64,000 nt of DNA from Latrodectus hesperus (lineage: Eukaryota > Arthropoda > Arachnida > Araneae > Theridiidae), in assembly GCA_037975125.1 (NCBI GenBank), contig CM075855.1:85607215-85671214 (forward strand), in the 5' to 3' direction. Below are positions 1 to 9,825 of the stretch, in pieces. Position 1 is the stretch's first letter. Each line of letters begins with the position of its first letter. Below the pieces are notes generated by a model that saw nothing but the letters and a program-made list of their open reading frames with translations, did not search any database and was not told the origin of the DNA. The translations under genes were made by a program, and so were the position numbers.

Positions 1-171
1 ACTAAGCGCCACTTTACATAAAAGCATTGATTTCTCGAGTTAAAGTTTTGATAAATGCTATCAAGTATGGCCTTCATTTTCAATTTATGATTGGCTGATT
101 AATTCCTGGTATGGGATGAGTTATTTTATTGAAATTATAGATATATTCTTATTTATAAACTCACGCGATTT

Positions 172-345
172 GAGCCAAGCTGGTAGCCGAATGGTGAGCG
201 ATCTTGCCTTCGGTGTAACAGTTCATGGGTCTGAATCCCACCTTGGGTCTGGATGTTCGTAATGCTTCGGAATCCACTTAAGGCCGTAGATTCAAGTGTA
301 ATGAGTGCTCGTGCAGAAAAATGATTATTGAGCGATCCATCAACA
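172..345 (+). mobile_element. tRNA-derived SINE, family 1, diverged copy
   Basis: The head resembles a tRNA: an A-box-like TAGCCGAATGG near 184-194 and a B-box region whose core is damaged (GGTCTGAATCC instead of GGTTCGAATCC). The family body follows (CACCTTGGG, GGAATCCACTT, then a decayed copy of the CTCGTGTGCAAAAAATGA tail). It is the only family 1 copy I see on the plus strand. The loss of the B box suggests it is old and inactive. Confidence 0.75.
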
Positions 346-404
346 TCAATATGCAATTCAAGCCAATTTCAGAACGGTTATTAAATTTTCACCTCATGTG
401 TCTT

Positions 405-525
405 TCACTATATCAATGGTTGAATGGGTTCATTTGCTGCACACGAGACTTAGTAAGACCTAGATCTGCAATTTTTAAATGGATTTTTCAAAAAAAGTGG
501 ATTCCGAATCTTTACAAAGAATAAA
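405..525 (-). mobile_element. SINE family 1, badly decayed fragment
   Basis: GCACACGAGACTTAGTAAGACC and, further on, AAAGTGGATTCCGAA match the tRNA-unrelated body of family 1 read on the minus strand. The tRNA head is missing. The rest of 346-742 shows nothing recognisable. Confidence 0.5.
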
Positions 526-741
526 CGTCGAGCCTCCAGTGATATCAAGCTCGTTTAAAGACTGCTTATTTGTGAGATTTAAATACTTATCCACTGCAAC
601 TTTCTTTTATAGAACCAAAACCTATGAGTAGCAAGAAGAGAAGCAGGCAGTTGATAAACAAACATTTGGTAAAATATTCTCCACTTAATGACGGATGTAA
701 TATTTTGCTTCGAGGATGTTTAACATGACTAACGACAGCTA

Positions 742-1482
742 GGGACAAGATGAGGTTTGGTTTGTTTGTAAGTCAACGGTCATTTTTTGCACACGAGGGC
801 TAATTAGACCGGGACTTACGGTTTTAAAGTGGAATCCGAACCACTACAAACATCCATGCCCAAGGTGGGATTCGAACCCAGGAACTGTTGAACCGAAGGC
901 AAGAGCGCTAACCATTCGGCTGCCAGCTCGGCGGCTAATTAGACCGGGACCTACGGTTTAAAGTGGATTCCGAACCACTACAAACATCCATACCCAAGGT
1001 GGGATTGGAACCCACGAACTGTTGAACCGAAGGCAAGAGCGCTAACCATTCGGCTGCCAGCTCGGCGGCTAATTAGACCGGGACCTACGGTTTAAAGTGG
1101 ATTCCGAACCACTACAAACATCCATGCCCAAGGTGGGATTGGAACCCACGAACTGTTGAACCGAAGGCAAGAGCGCTAACCATTCGGCTGCCAGCTCGGC
1201 GGCTAATTAGACCGGGACCTACGGTTTAAAGTGGATTCCGAACCACTACAAACATCCATGCCCAAGGTGGTATTGGAACCCAGAAACTGTTGAACCGAAG
1301 GCAAGAGCGCTAACCATTCGGCTGCCAGCTCGGCGGCTAATTAGACCGGGACCTACGGTTTAAAGTGGATTCCGAACCACTACAAACATCCATACCCAAT
1401 GTGAGATTCGAACCCACGAACTGTTGAACCGAAGGCAAGAGCGCTAACCATTCGGCTGCCAGCTCGGCGGGACAAGATGAGG
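742..1482 (-). mobile_element. SINE family 1 insertion with five tandem head+body units and a single TSD
   Basis: A 14-bp direct repeat (GGGACAAGATGAGG) at 742-755 and 1469-1482 brackets the whole block, so it behaves as one insertion. Read on the minus strand it has one terminal tail (756-797) but five near-identical 134-135-bp units (798-932, 933-1066, 1067-1200, 1201-1334, 1335-1468). Each unit holds a B box (GGTTCGAATCC or GGTTCCAATCC), an A box (CAGCCGAATGG) and most of the body. Junctions are in exact register (GCTCGGC joined to GGCTAATTAG). This is either unequal exchange after insertion or multimerisation during retroposition. Confidence 0.9.
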
Positions 1483-1734
1483 AGAAGATGATGATAGCTT
1501 AATAGTACAACAGAAACATTATATTAGAACACATGATCTCTGAAGGTCATCACGCTCCCGAATCTCATTTCATACTCCTTTGAAATGAGATATTCATTGA
1601 AACGTGACAATACATTACCCCCCCACACACAGATATATATATATTATTAATCTAAATTAATATAATTAAGCTGAATGATTTGTGAATTTAGGTTAGGGAT
1701 CCTTGCCTGAAAGCTTCAGGCGAGATAGACAACG

Positions 1735-1875
1735 CTGTCTCAGTACATGACGTGAATGAAACGCCACCTGATGCCATGGATATATTAAACCACCGAGCGT
1801 CGTGATAAAGTGGAGTATTCAGGATCTCAACGGTAACGAAACAACCATTTGATGGTTAAAAACAAATCTTCACCA
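1735..1875 (+). repeat. repeat A, partial copy
   Basis: The stretch ending in AAGTGGAGTATTCAGGATCTCAAC followed by GGTAACGAAACAACCATT matches the 3' parts of the longer repeat A copies at 9.2-9.8 kb and 38.2-38.7 kb, including the TGACGT...GAATGAAACG...GATATTTTAA stretch. Only the last quarter of the family is present. The rest of 1483-2147 is unrecognised apart from the tRNA-like piece at 1990-2065. Confidence 0.55.
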
Positions 1876-1989
1876 AGAGCGGAGGGAAACTGTGACCATG
1901 ACCTTAATCAGTATTAGTGAACAACAGACGATGGTCCGACTGAATACAATTTTTAGAAAGTAATGGAAGATTTTTTTTTTCAGATACGA

Positions 1990-2065
1990 TCTCACACATT
2001 TAACCGGGGTTTGAACTCAGACATAACGGGTGGTGAAGCGAGGTTATGGACCGGCTAATCATCAC
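1990..2065 (-). other. tRNA-like relic, possible SINE head
   Basis: On the minus strand a possible A-box region (GATTAGCCGGTCC) is followed at a tRNA-like distance by GAGTTCAAACCCCGG, a plausible B box. No foldable acceptor stem is obvious, so a functional tRNA is unlikely. A SINE remnant fits better. Confidence 0.35.
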
Positions 2066-2145
2066 TAGTTAAGATATTACGGCAATCTGAATAACAATTC
2101 AAACAGTATTAAACTGGAAATAATAGAGGCCACATTTGTTTGCAT

Positions 2146-2147
<2 letters not shown>

Positions 2148-2208
<61 letters not shown>
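2148..2208. repeat. (TA)n microsatellite
   Basis: About 60 bp of uninterrupted AT alternation. Confidence 0.95.
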
Positions 2209-2211
<3 letters not shown>

Positions 2212-3169
2212 AAGGCACTGCAATCTTTAGACAGCAGTACTTTCAGATATTTTTAGCGATTATATCGTGCTTTCGTTTTTCGACTCATTAAATCGTCCTC
2301 CCTGCAGCAACAATGATGTTATGATAAAAAGCACAGGGAAAGTGTTCTTTTTATTTTCGTTACCTACTTAGCTCGAGTTGATGATGGAGTATGCGGGAAA
2401 AGCGGCCCTAAAGGCTCAACGGTTGAATAAATACACACGTTGAATCAAGAAAAGAAAAAAGGGGGAAAGTTTTCCCTATGCACATGTTTCACTTTCTGCG
2501 AAGAAGTCACTTTGTCGACAAGGATGTATTCAGCACAACTGGAATGGCCACGAACCTCAACGTAAGGCAGCTTGAAATGAAAAGTAGGTGATATTATCGT
2601 CCCGCACACATACCGAAGGGGATGAGTGGCAGACAAGGTAAATAAATATATAAAATCCTTGAGGAAAAGAAATAGTTAAAGCACTTTTTCATATAAAGGA
2701 ATCGTTTTTCACGTAAAGCTCACTTCCTGTTGGTGATAGCGGTAATTAAAATAGGCGAAACGGCGATATCGTTTTCAAGAAGACGAAAATCTTTTCAGAA
2801 ATTATGGGAGGACAATAAAACTCAGGATTATTTTATAAAAAATGCATAAGTTGAAAAAAAAAATTGAATTGTTTTTTATAAAGCATGTCCATTTCTTCGC
2901 ATATGATTTGAATTTTGATATTAAAGAATCTGCGCAGTTTGATGAATAAAATTCAGGAAAAGTACCTTTCGATTTTTTGACGTCAAGATGTGATTAACAC
3001 GATGGCTGCTATACAAAAGCTAAACTAAGATAAAATTTTATCGCCAAACCAAGGGGTACCCCGTTCTACACTGAACTCTAAAATGCTTACTGTTTGCTTA
3101 AGAACTTTTGTACGAGGTTGAATTAAAAATTGCAAGAAGCAGATTGAAATATACATCAGTATGCTGATT
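2209..3169. other. no gene recognised
   Basis: AT-rich sequence with stops in all frames. The only notable piece is 3035-3080 (TTTATCGCCAAAC...GGGGTACCC...CTACACTGAAC), which recurs in decayed form at 47,997-48,070 and is therefore probably a small dispersed repeat. Confidence 0.5.
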
Positions 3170-4872
3170 TCTTCCTAACTTAAAATAAAAGCTATTGTTA
3201 CTATTGCACCTGTACCTAGCCTAGAGTCGGGCATTGCCAGTTAATGAAAGCACCTAGATATCATTTCACTTGAAGGACATTGCAACCATGAGCTATTGAG
3301 CCTTCCTAACTTAAAATAAAAGCTATTGTTACTATTGCACCTGTACCTAGCCTAGAGTCGGGCATTGCCAGTTAATGAAAGCACCTAGATATCATTTCAC
3401 TTGAAGGACATTGCAACCATGAGCTATTGAGCCTTCCAAACTTAAAATAAAAGCTATTGTTACTATTGCACCTGTACCTAGCCTAGAGTCGGGCATTGCC
3501 AGTTAATGAAAGCACCTAGATATCATTTCACTTGAAGGACATTGCAACCATGAGCTATTGAGCCTTCCTAACTTAAAATAAAAGCTATTGTTACTATTGC
3601 ACCTGTACCTAGCCTAGAGTCGGGCATTGCCAGTTAATGAAAGCACCTAGATATCATTTCACTTGAAGGACATTGCAACCATGAGCTATTGAGCCTTCCT
3701 AACTTAAAATAAAAGCTATTGTTACTATTGCACCTGTACCTAGCCTAGAGTCGTGCATTGCCAGTTAATGAAAGCACCTAGATATCATTTCACTTGAAGG
3801 ACATTGCAACCAGGAGCTATTGAGCCTTCCTAACTTAAAATAAAAGCTATTGTTACTATTGCACCCGTACCTAACCTAGAGTCGGGCAATGCCAGTTAAA
3901 GAAAGCACCTAGATATCATTTCACTTGAAGGACATTGCAACCATGAGCTATTGAGCCTTCCTAACTTAAAATAAAAGCTATTGTTACTATTGCACCCGTA
4001 CCTAGCCTAGAGTCGGGCAATGCCAGTTAATGAAAGCACCTAGATATCATTTCACTTGAAGGACATTGCAACCAGGAGCTATTGAGCCTTCCTAACTTAA
4101 AATAAAAGCTATTGTTACTATTGCACCCGTACCTAACCTAGAGTCGGGCATTGCCAGTTAATGAAAGCACCTAGATATCATTTCACTTGAAGGACATTGC
4201 AACCATGAGCTATTGAGCCTTCCTAACTTAAAATAAAAGCTATTGTTACTATTGCACCCGTACCTAACCTAGAGTCGGGCATTGCCAGTTAATGAAAGCA
4301 CCTAGATATCATTTCACTTGAAGGACATTGCAACCAGGAGCTATTGAGCCTTCCTAACTTAAAATAAAAGCTATTGTTACTATTGCACCCGTACCTAGCC
4401 TAGAGTCGTGCATTGCCAGTTAATGAAAGCACCTAGATATCATTTCACTTGAAGGACATTGCAACCAGGAGCTATTGAGCCTTCCTAACTTAAAATAAAA
4501 GCTATTGTTACTATTGCACCCGTACCTAACCTAGAGTCGGGCAATGCCAGTTAAAGAAAGCACCTAGATATCATTTCACTTGAAGGACATTGCAACCATG
4601 AGCTATTGAGCCTTCCTAACTTAAAATAAAAGCTATTGTTACTATTGCACCCGTACCTAGCCTAGAGTCGGGCAATGCCAGTTAATGAAAGCACCTAGAT
4701 ATCATTTCACTTGAAGGACATTGCAACCATGAGCTATTGAGCCTTCCTAACTTAAAATAAAAGCTATTGTTACTATTGCACCTGTACCTAGCCTAGAGTC
4801 GGGCATTGCCAGTTAATGAAAGCACCTAGATATCATTTCACTTGAAGGACATTGCAACCATGAGCTATTGAG
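3170..4872. repeat. 131-bp satellite, 13 tandem units
   Basis: Unit starts (CCTTCCTAACTTAAAATAAA) lie at 3170, 3301, 3432, 3563, 3694, 3825, 3956, 4087, 4218, 4349, 4480, 4611 and 4742, exactly 131 bp apart. Units differ by only a few substitutions. Recurrent variants are CCTGTACC/CCCGTACC, CTAGCC/CTAACC, GGGCATT/GGGCAAT/GTGCATT, TTAATG/TTAAAG and CATGAGC/CAGGAGC. No long open frame crosses it. The variant pattern repeats every five units in the second half (see findings). Confidence 0.97.
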
Positions 4873-4876
4873 CATG

Positions 4877-4987
4877 TCCCAGCCGCCTTGAGTGAACCCG
4901 ACGAATCTTCAGTTAAGTCGGGATTCGAACTCACCCCCTTCCGGTCATGAGAATGATGCCCTCATCAACCAGGACACCACGGCCTTC
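4877..4987 (-). mobile_element. SINE family 2, tRNA head fragment
   Basis: On the minus strand: GGCCGTGGTGTCCTGGTTGA (A-box area), then GAGTTCGAATCCCGAC (B box), then TGAAGATTCGTCGGGTTCAC. This parallels the head of the fuller family 2 copy at 14.6 kb. The 3' body is absent. It abuts the last satellite unit directly. Confidence 0.7.
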
Positions 4988-5245
4988 AAATAAAAAGCTC
5001 GAAATTTTGATTATTGCTTTTCTCATCCATTTCAAAGTTAATTAATTCTAATTTGAAGTTTAAGTTCTTGGGTTAGAATTTATATGATTAATAAAAGAAA
5101 TTATCCACGGTTGAAATTTTTTCAAACACTTAAAAGCATTGAAATAATAAGTTCAAAATTACATAACATGCATTATAATTATCACATAGTTGGTATTATA
5201 TTAATAAGTTAAAAATTGCATGCTATGCATCATTATTGAATAATG

Positions 5246-5309
5246 TTAGTTAACACGCATCATTGTATAATGTGTTTAAATATTCAATATAATAATGCGT
5301 GTTAACTAA
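5246..5309. repeat. short inverted repeat in AT-rich DNA
   Basis: TTAGTTAACACGCAT at 5246-5260 is exactly complementary to ATGCGTGTTAACTAA at 5295-5309, with a 34-bp spacer. It could be a cruciform or the ends of a tiny foldback element. Nothing else is recognised in 4988-5778. Confidence 0.6.
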
Positions 5310-5776
5310 TTATCAAAAAATGTAATGCATTGTATGTTCAATATGTAGGAAAATGTAATTACATTCTAAGACTAACATCCAAAAATAGAATATGGTGTTA
5401 CTAAAATAATAAAATTAGTTTCTATCTATAAAAGAAACATAAATATAATCTTCAGTATAAAAATTATTATCTCTTTTACATCTACAAAATCTTATCTTGA
5501 TCTCTGCAACTAAATACGTTTATTTGTGGTTTTTATAATCTATTTTTCTTGCTATTTATATATCTAATGTAATTCTATAATATTCTTTCACTACAATAAA
5601 TAACACAATCAGCTTCTGTTTAAAGAAAAATATTATCTTGCACAACAAATGAAAAAAAAAATGTTTCGTATTTACCTTTATTATCTCCTGACATTCCTAT
5701 TTTTAGTCAATTGCTTTCTTTTAATAGATTTTGTACATACAGCACACTTCAGTCAAAAGTGAATACGCCAAACGAA

Positions 5777-5990
<214 letters not shown>

Positions 5991-6017
5991 GTATAACACA
6001 CACTGACTAATGAATTA

Positions 6018-6790
6018 GAAGCCCCCAAGACCAATTTCTATTGGGTATCATCATTCTGGAGTTCAGAGAATAACATGCATTGGGAATGCAGCTTTTTAGA
6101 TCTTGTAAATTAGATGGAAGAGGGGAGCACGATCGGTTCATCCACATATTTTCGACGGGATTAAGATCCGGTCACGTTGGTGGCTAAAGCTGTAGCTGGA
6201 AATTAGACTGATGTTCAGCCAAGCAAATTTGAACACGTCCTTTGCACATTATGGTCTGTGAGGTAACCGTCACCATCAAAGCAGAAATGCTACATCATAG
6301 GGTGCACTAGCAGCATTCAGGTACCTTATGGTTGTTTGTTTATTCTCGAGGCTTCACTTTCACGGCGGTAGAACAAACCCCATATCATGATACTCTCACC
6401 AGCATAGAGCGAATAAAGGAAGATAGACTCATGGCTTTGTAGGGATGTATATTCCACCAGTGCAAAATAAGGTGTAATGTGATTCATTAGGCCACATGAC
6501 CAATCCTCACATGTTCAGCGTCTTCTTTCCGACACCATTACAAACGCATTTTTTTAAATTTCGGGCAGAAATGAGTGGGTTTTTCGTATGTAACCCTCTC
6601 TGCAGAAATGTCCACTGCAATTTGTTGGGAAGAACCCCCTTTTGGGGAAAAAGGACGACTTGTCATTTAAAACGCAGTCATGTCCCGCTTCGCAGCACAA
6701 TTCGTTGGAGACGTCGCTCATCAAGCTCTTCGAAAATTTGCTCGAACCAGAGTTGCATCTCTTTTAGGCCAGGACTCGGGTTTTGATTCT
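6018..6790 (-). pseudogene. Tc1/mariner-family transposase pseudogene
   Basis: Two hallmark stretches of a Tc1-type transposase are legible on the minus strand. AGESIMIWG is encoded at 6377-6403 and corresponds to the conserved (G)GSxMxWG block. DLNPVENMW is encoded at 6142-6168 and corresponds to the block around the last catalytic acidic residue. Between them, GDGYLTDHN-like and other pieces are recognisable, but the two motifs are in different frames and stops interrupt both. An upstream piece reads NESHYTLF, where intact members have the ESRF block. Tc1 transposases catalyse cut-and-paste transposition at TA sites; this copy cannot be functional. I did not find its terminal inverted repeats. 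The open frame on the opposite strand at 6496-6786 is an antisense shadow. Confidence 0.85.
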
Positions 6791-7074
6791 AACTTCGGAA
6801 AACTTTTGATAGGATTGATTTCAGAAACCCAGTAATATTTGCTGTCGTTGAATTCCTGCTCAACGAGCACAAACAATAAGTCTTTTTTCACATAGTAAAA
6901 GATCTGCTCATTTTTTTTCATTTTACTTTAGTTATCGTAAAATGCACTTTCACCCCTTATGCTAATATCTCAAATGATGCGTCATCTACGTCATATAAAT
7001 AATTGCATTCTACATTCCTAGAAATTTAAATGTTTCTAATTTATTGCTCAGGGATATGTTGTTGCTGTCTTGTG

Positions 7075-7325
7075 CTGCCAATATGGGGTGCGCTGCTCTC
7101 CTTTTCCAACTGAACCGTAATTTGGTGTGGAGTCCGAATTTCTCAGTACACACATGCCCCAGGTAAAGCGTTTATAGGGAAGGCAACCATTCGCAACCCA
7201 TTCATACAAGGAAAGGACAAAGGAGAGAAAGAAAGTATATAAATGCTCGAACAAAGGATTCGAATCCAGGACCTCCCTATCCGCAGTCAGGCACGCTGAC
7301 CATTAGACAGGGTGGGCGTTGCCAG
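7075..7325 (-). mobile_element. SINE family 5 candidate with tRNA-like head
   Basis: On the minus strand the head reads CCCTGTCTAATGGTCAGCGTG (strong A box) and then GGTCCTGGATTCGAATCCTT (strong B box), with a 5-bp anticodon-stem-like pairing between. The roughly 170 bp beyond it (body) are not tRNA-like. This pattern is typical of a SINE. Only one copy is visible, so the family status is an inference. Confidence 0.55.
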
Positions 7326-9025
7326 GGATATATTTAAGCTCACATATTGTATATAAATTCTCTAGTTTATGCATCATATAAAAACCAAAACTCTGAACAA
7401 CCGCTGTTAATGGCTAAAATACAGCATTTCTACATAAATATGTAAATTTGCTTAAAAATTATGCACTGAAGTAAACACAGCCCCCCAAAAAAAATCAATA
7501 AATCAAAATATATCAATCTTGTGTTTTAAAAGGGCAGACTAATAATTAAAAATTAAATTTTTAATATAAGAATAAATAAAGTCAGGGAAATAAAATTAAA
7601 AATATTATTTAATGATTTTTTAAATTATAAATTATTACTAAGAATAATAATTTTGTTGATGAAACTTTTGCACATATTTACATTTTAAACTTTTTTTTTA
7701 CACAAATAGGAAAAAGAAAGATCAAGATTTAATTGACATTTTTAAATATAATAAACATATAAAAGTGTTTTTTGAAGAAAAAAATATTAATACGGGTACG
7801 CAGAAAAATGAAGGTGACAAACATGAATTAATGGTAAAAATTCATTCTTTTCGCCAAACTTAATGAAACCGAATTGTTCGAAAATTGAGCTTTTTTAGAA
7901 GCACCCGCCCTACCCCTATGTGTCAATGACACAGTTCTTCCTCGACCCGACCTACATATCGGATAGCAGACGATACTGCTCCTTATCAAGTTAAGCGTAA
8001 AAGATAAAAAGTAACCAGTGCTAGCTGGTGAGCCTCATATTTAATAAAATTGAAAGAAATAAAATGAAGTAATACCGAGAGCATTGAAATGCACTGTTTT
8101 ATCTGTTCGAATTATAATGATGCCATTTAAAAGCAAATAATTCTGGTTTTATCATTTTTATCTCCTGACTGGATATTTGTAAAATGTAGTTTACCTTGGA
8201 TTACTTTCAGTTTGAAAAGTTTAAAGATTAGTATCGGGGCAAACAAAAAAACAGGATAGTTGGCGCCATTAGGCATGTTTAGAAAAGAAAAAATTTAATT
8301 GAATGCTGGCTTTTTTCAGAAAGATTCTCATTTCTAAAAAGTTTCTTACATCAAATAAAAAATGGAGTTTTGTAAGTATATTGTAAAAGAATTTAAGAAT
8401 TTATATAAGACATCTCAATTATTGGCAATAAGGCAAATTATCTACGTTGATGTAACTTCTTTTAATAAATATCAAACTACTTTATGAAGAAAATTATTAT
8501 TTTATATAAACATAAAAATAATTTCATGTTATTCAAACATGATTTTTAAAAATTTTTAACATAAAATAACATTTTGTTAATTTTTTTAAAATTTTTAAGC
8601 AGTTTAAAAATAATTTAAGAAATATTTTATTAAATAACAATATATTATTTAGTAAAATTTTTAAAGAAATGAATTTAATTCGCCTTTCTTTTAACAATGC
8701 AAATTTATATATTTTACATATTGAAGTATGTAAACTATTTACGTAATTTTTTTTTTATTTATTCGACAAGGTGTTATTTAAAGATAAAGTTTAGTAATGC
8801 AAATACTATTTAAATTTTACATTTTTAAATGGTAATGCGTATTAGTCTGATAGTAATTTTAGAAAGTACAAAAAAGTATTTAAAGATAATTCTGTGGGTA
8901 AGTATTTTGTCACTTGTTTATATATAATTAACTTTTCAATAATTTTACTATCATTTTGAGTTTTTTATTCTTACCAAATATACTTCAAAGCAAACAAAAT
9001 CAACTATCATTCACCCAACCTGTAT
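7326..9025. other. no gene recognised
   Basis: Very AT-rich, with frequent homopolymer runs and stops in every frame. I see nothing I can name. Confidence 0.5.
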
Positions 9026-9215
9026 GGTGGTCATGACCCTCGGTTCTCACTGAGTGGGTTAGGGTTCGAATCCCGAATACGGCTAGGATATAAAACTGGA
9101 TAAAAGTCGGGCTATAATGTATTCCTGTTTCGGAAAATAAAGCAGCTGTTCCTGTCTGTAGCCATCGAAAATAAATGCTCTCTATTTCTGTTTGTTAGTC
9201 TTTTCTCACACACAC
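9026..9215 (+). mobile_element. tRNA-like SINE relic
   Basis: GGTGGTCATGACCCTCGG resembles a worn A-box area, and GGGTTAGGGTTCGAATCCCG contains a perfect B-box core (GGTTCGAATCC). An unrelated body follows. A single copy in this window, so the family is uncertain. Confidence 0.45.
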
Positions 9216-9247
9216 GGCAAAAATAAATAAATAAAATTTTTAAAAAA

Positions 9248-9825
9248 AGTAAAGTGACATAGTCGTGATCTCTCAACTGGAACGAAAGAAAGAACCATTT
9301 TAAGCTTAAAAATTAATGACGGCGGAAGCAAGGCATTATGCTTAAGATTTAAAAAAGACAGTTTACAAATATTGCAATTAATAATTTAGAATTCGATTAA
9401 TTAATGAAATTAAAAAAAAATTTAAATCGTCCTTGCCGATTAAACTAATTAGAAGGTAGATGTTTCGACTTTTTCATTTTGCTTTTTCTTCTGTTCTATC
9501 GTCAACGCGTTAATGGATCAATGGAATGCTTTAGTGTCTTTATATAAGAAATCGTTTTATTAACAAAATGAGCTTCGACGCTATTCTCAGGCATTCGATG
9601 GTGAACTTCGCCTTGTTTGCTGCCGCTCGAATACGATTTGAAAGTAGGCAGCAAATTCGTCAACAAGTCGGATCTACGATGCCTTCACGAGAAGATACTG
9701 ACATTAACTATATGTGACGTAGATTCTGACGTCATGAATAAACTAATGAGAATTGTAATAAAGTGACGTGGTCAAGAACTCAACTGGAACGAAAGAAACA
9801 ACAAATTTACGGTTAAAAAACACGA
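9248..9825 (+). repeat. repeat A, longest copy
   Basis: This unclassified dispersed repeat recurs at 38.15-38.68 kb (same strand), 13.59-13.94 kb (opposite strand) and, in part, at 1.74 kb. Shared blocks include GGCAGCAAATTC, CTTCGCCTTGTTTGCTGC and AATTAATGAAATT. In this copy a block of about 60 bp containing CTCAACTGGAACGAAAGAAA occurs at both ends in direct orientation (about 9248-9310 and 9758-9825). No coding capacity is seen. It could be a non-autonomous transposon or a SINE lacking a clear Pol III head. Confidence 0.7.

Noticed and set aside
6496..6786. 96-codon plus-strand frame
   Set aside because: It is antisense to the Tc1-type transposase pseudogene.
7255..7322. Functional tRNA gene on the minus strand
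   Set aside because: A and B boxes are good, but the acceptor stem does not pair and a SINE-like body continues beyond it.
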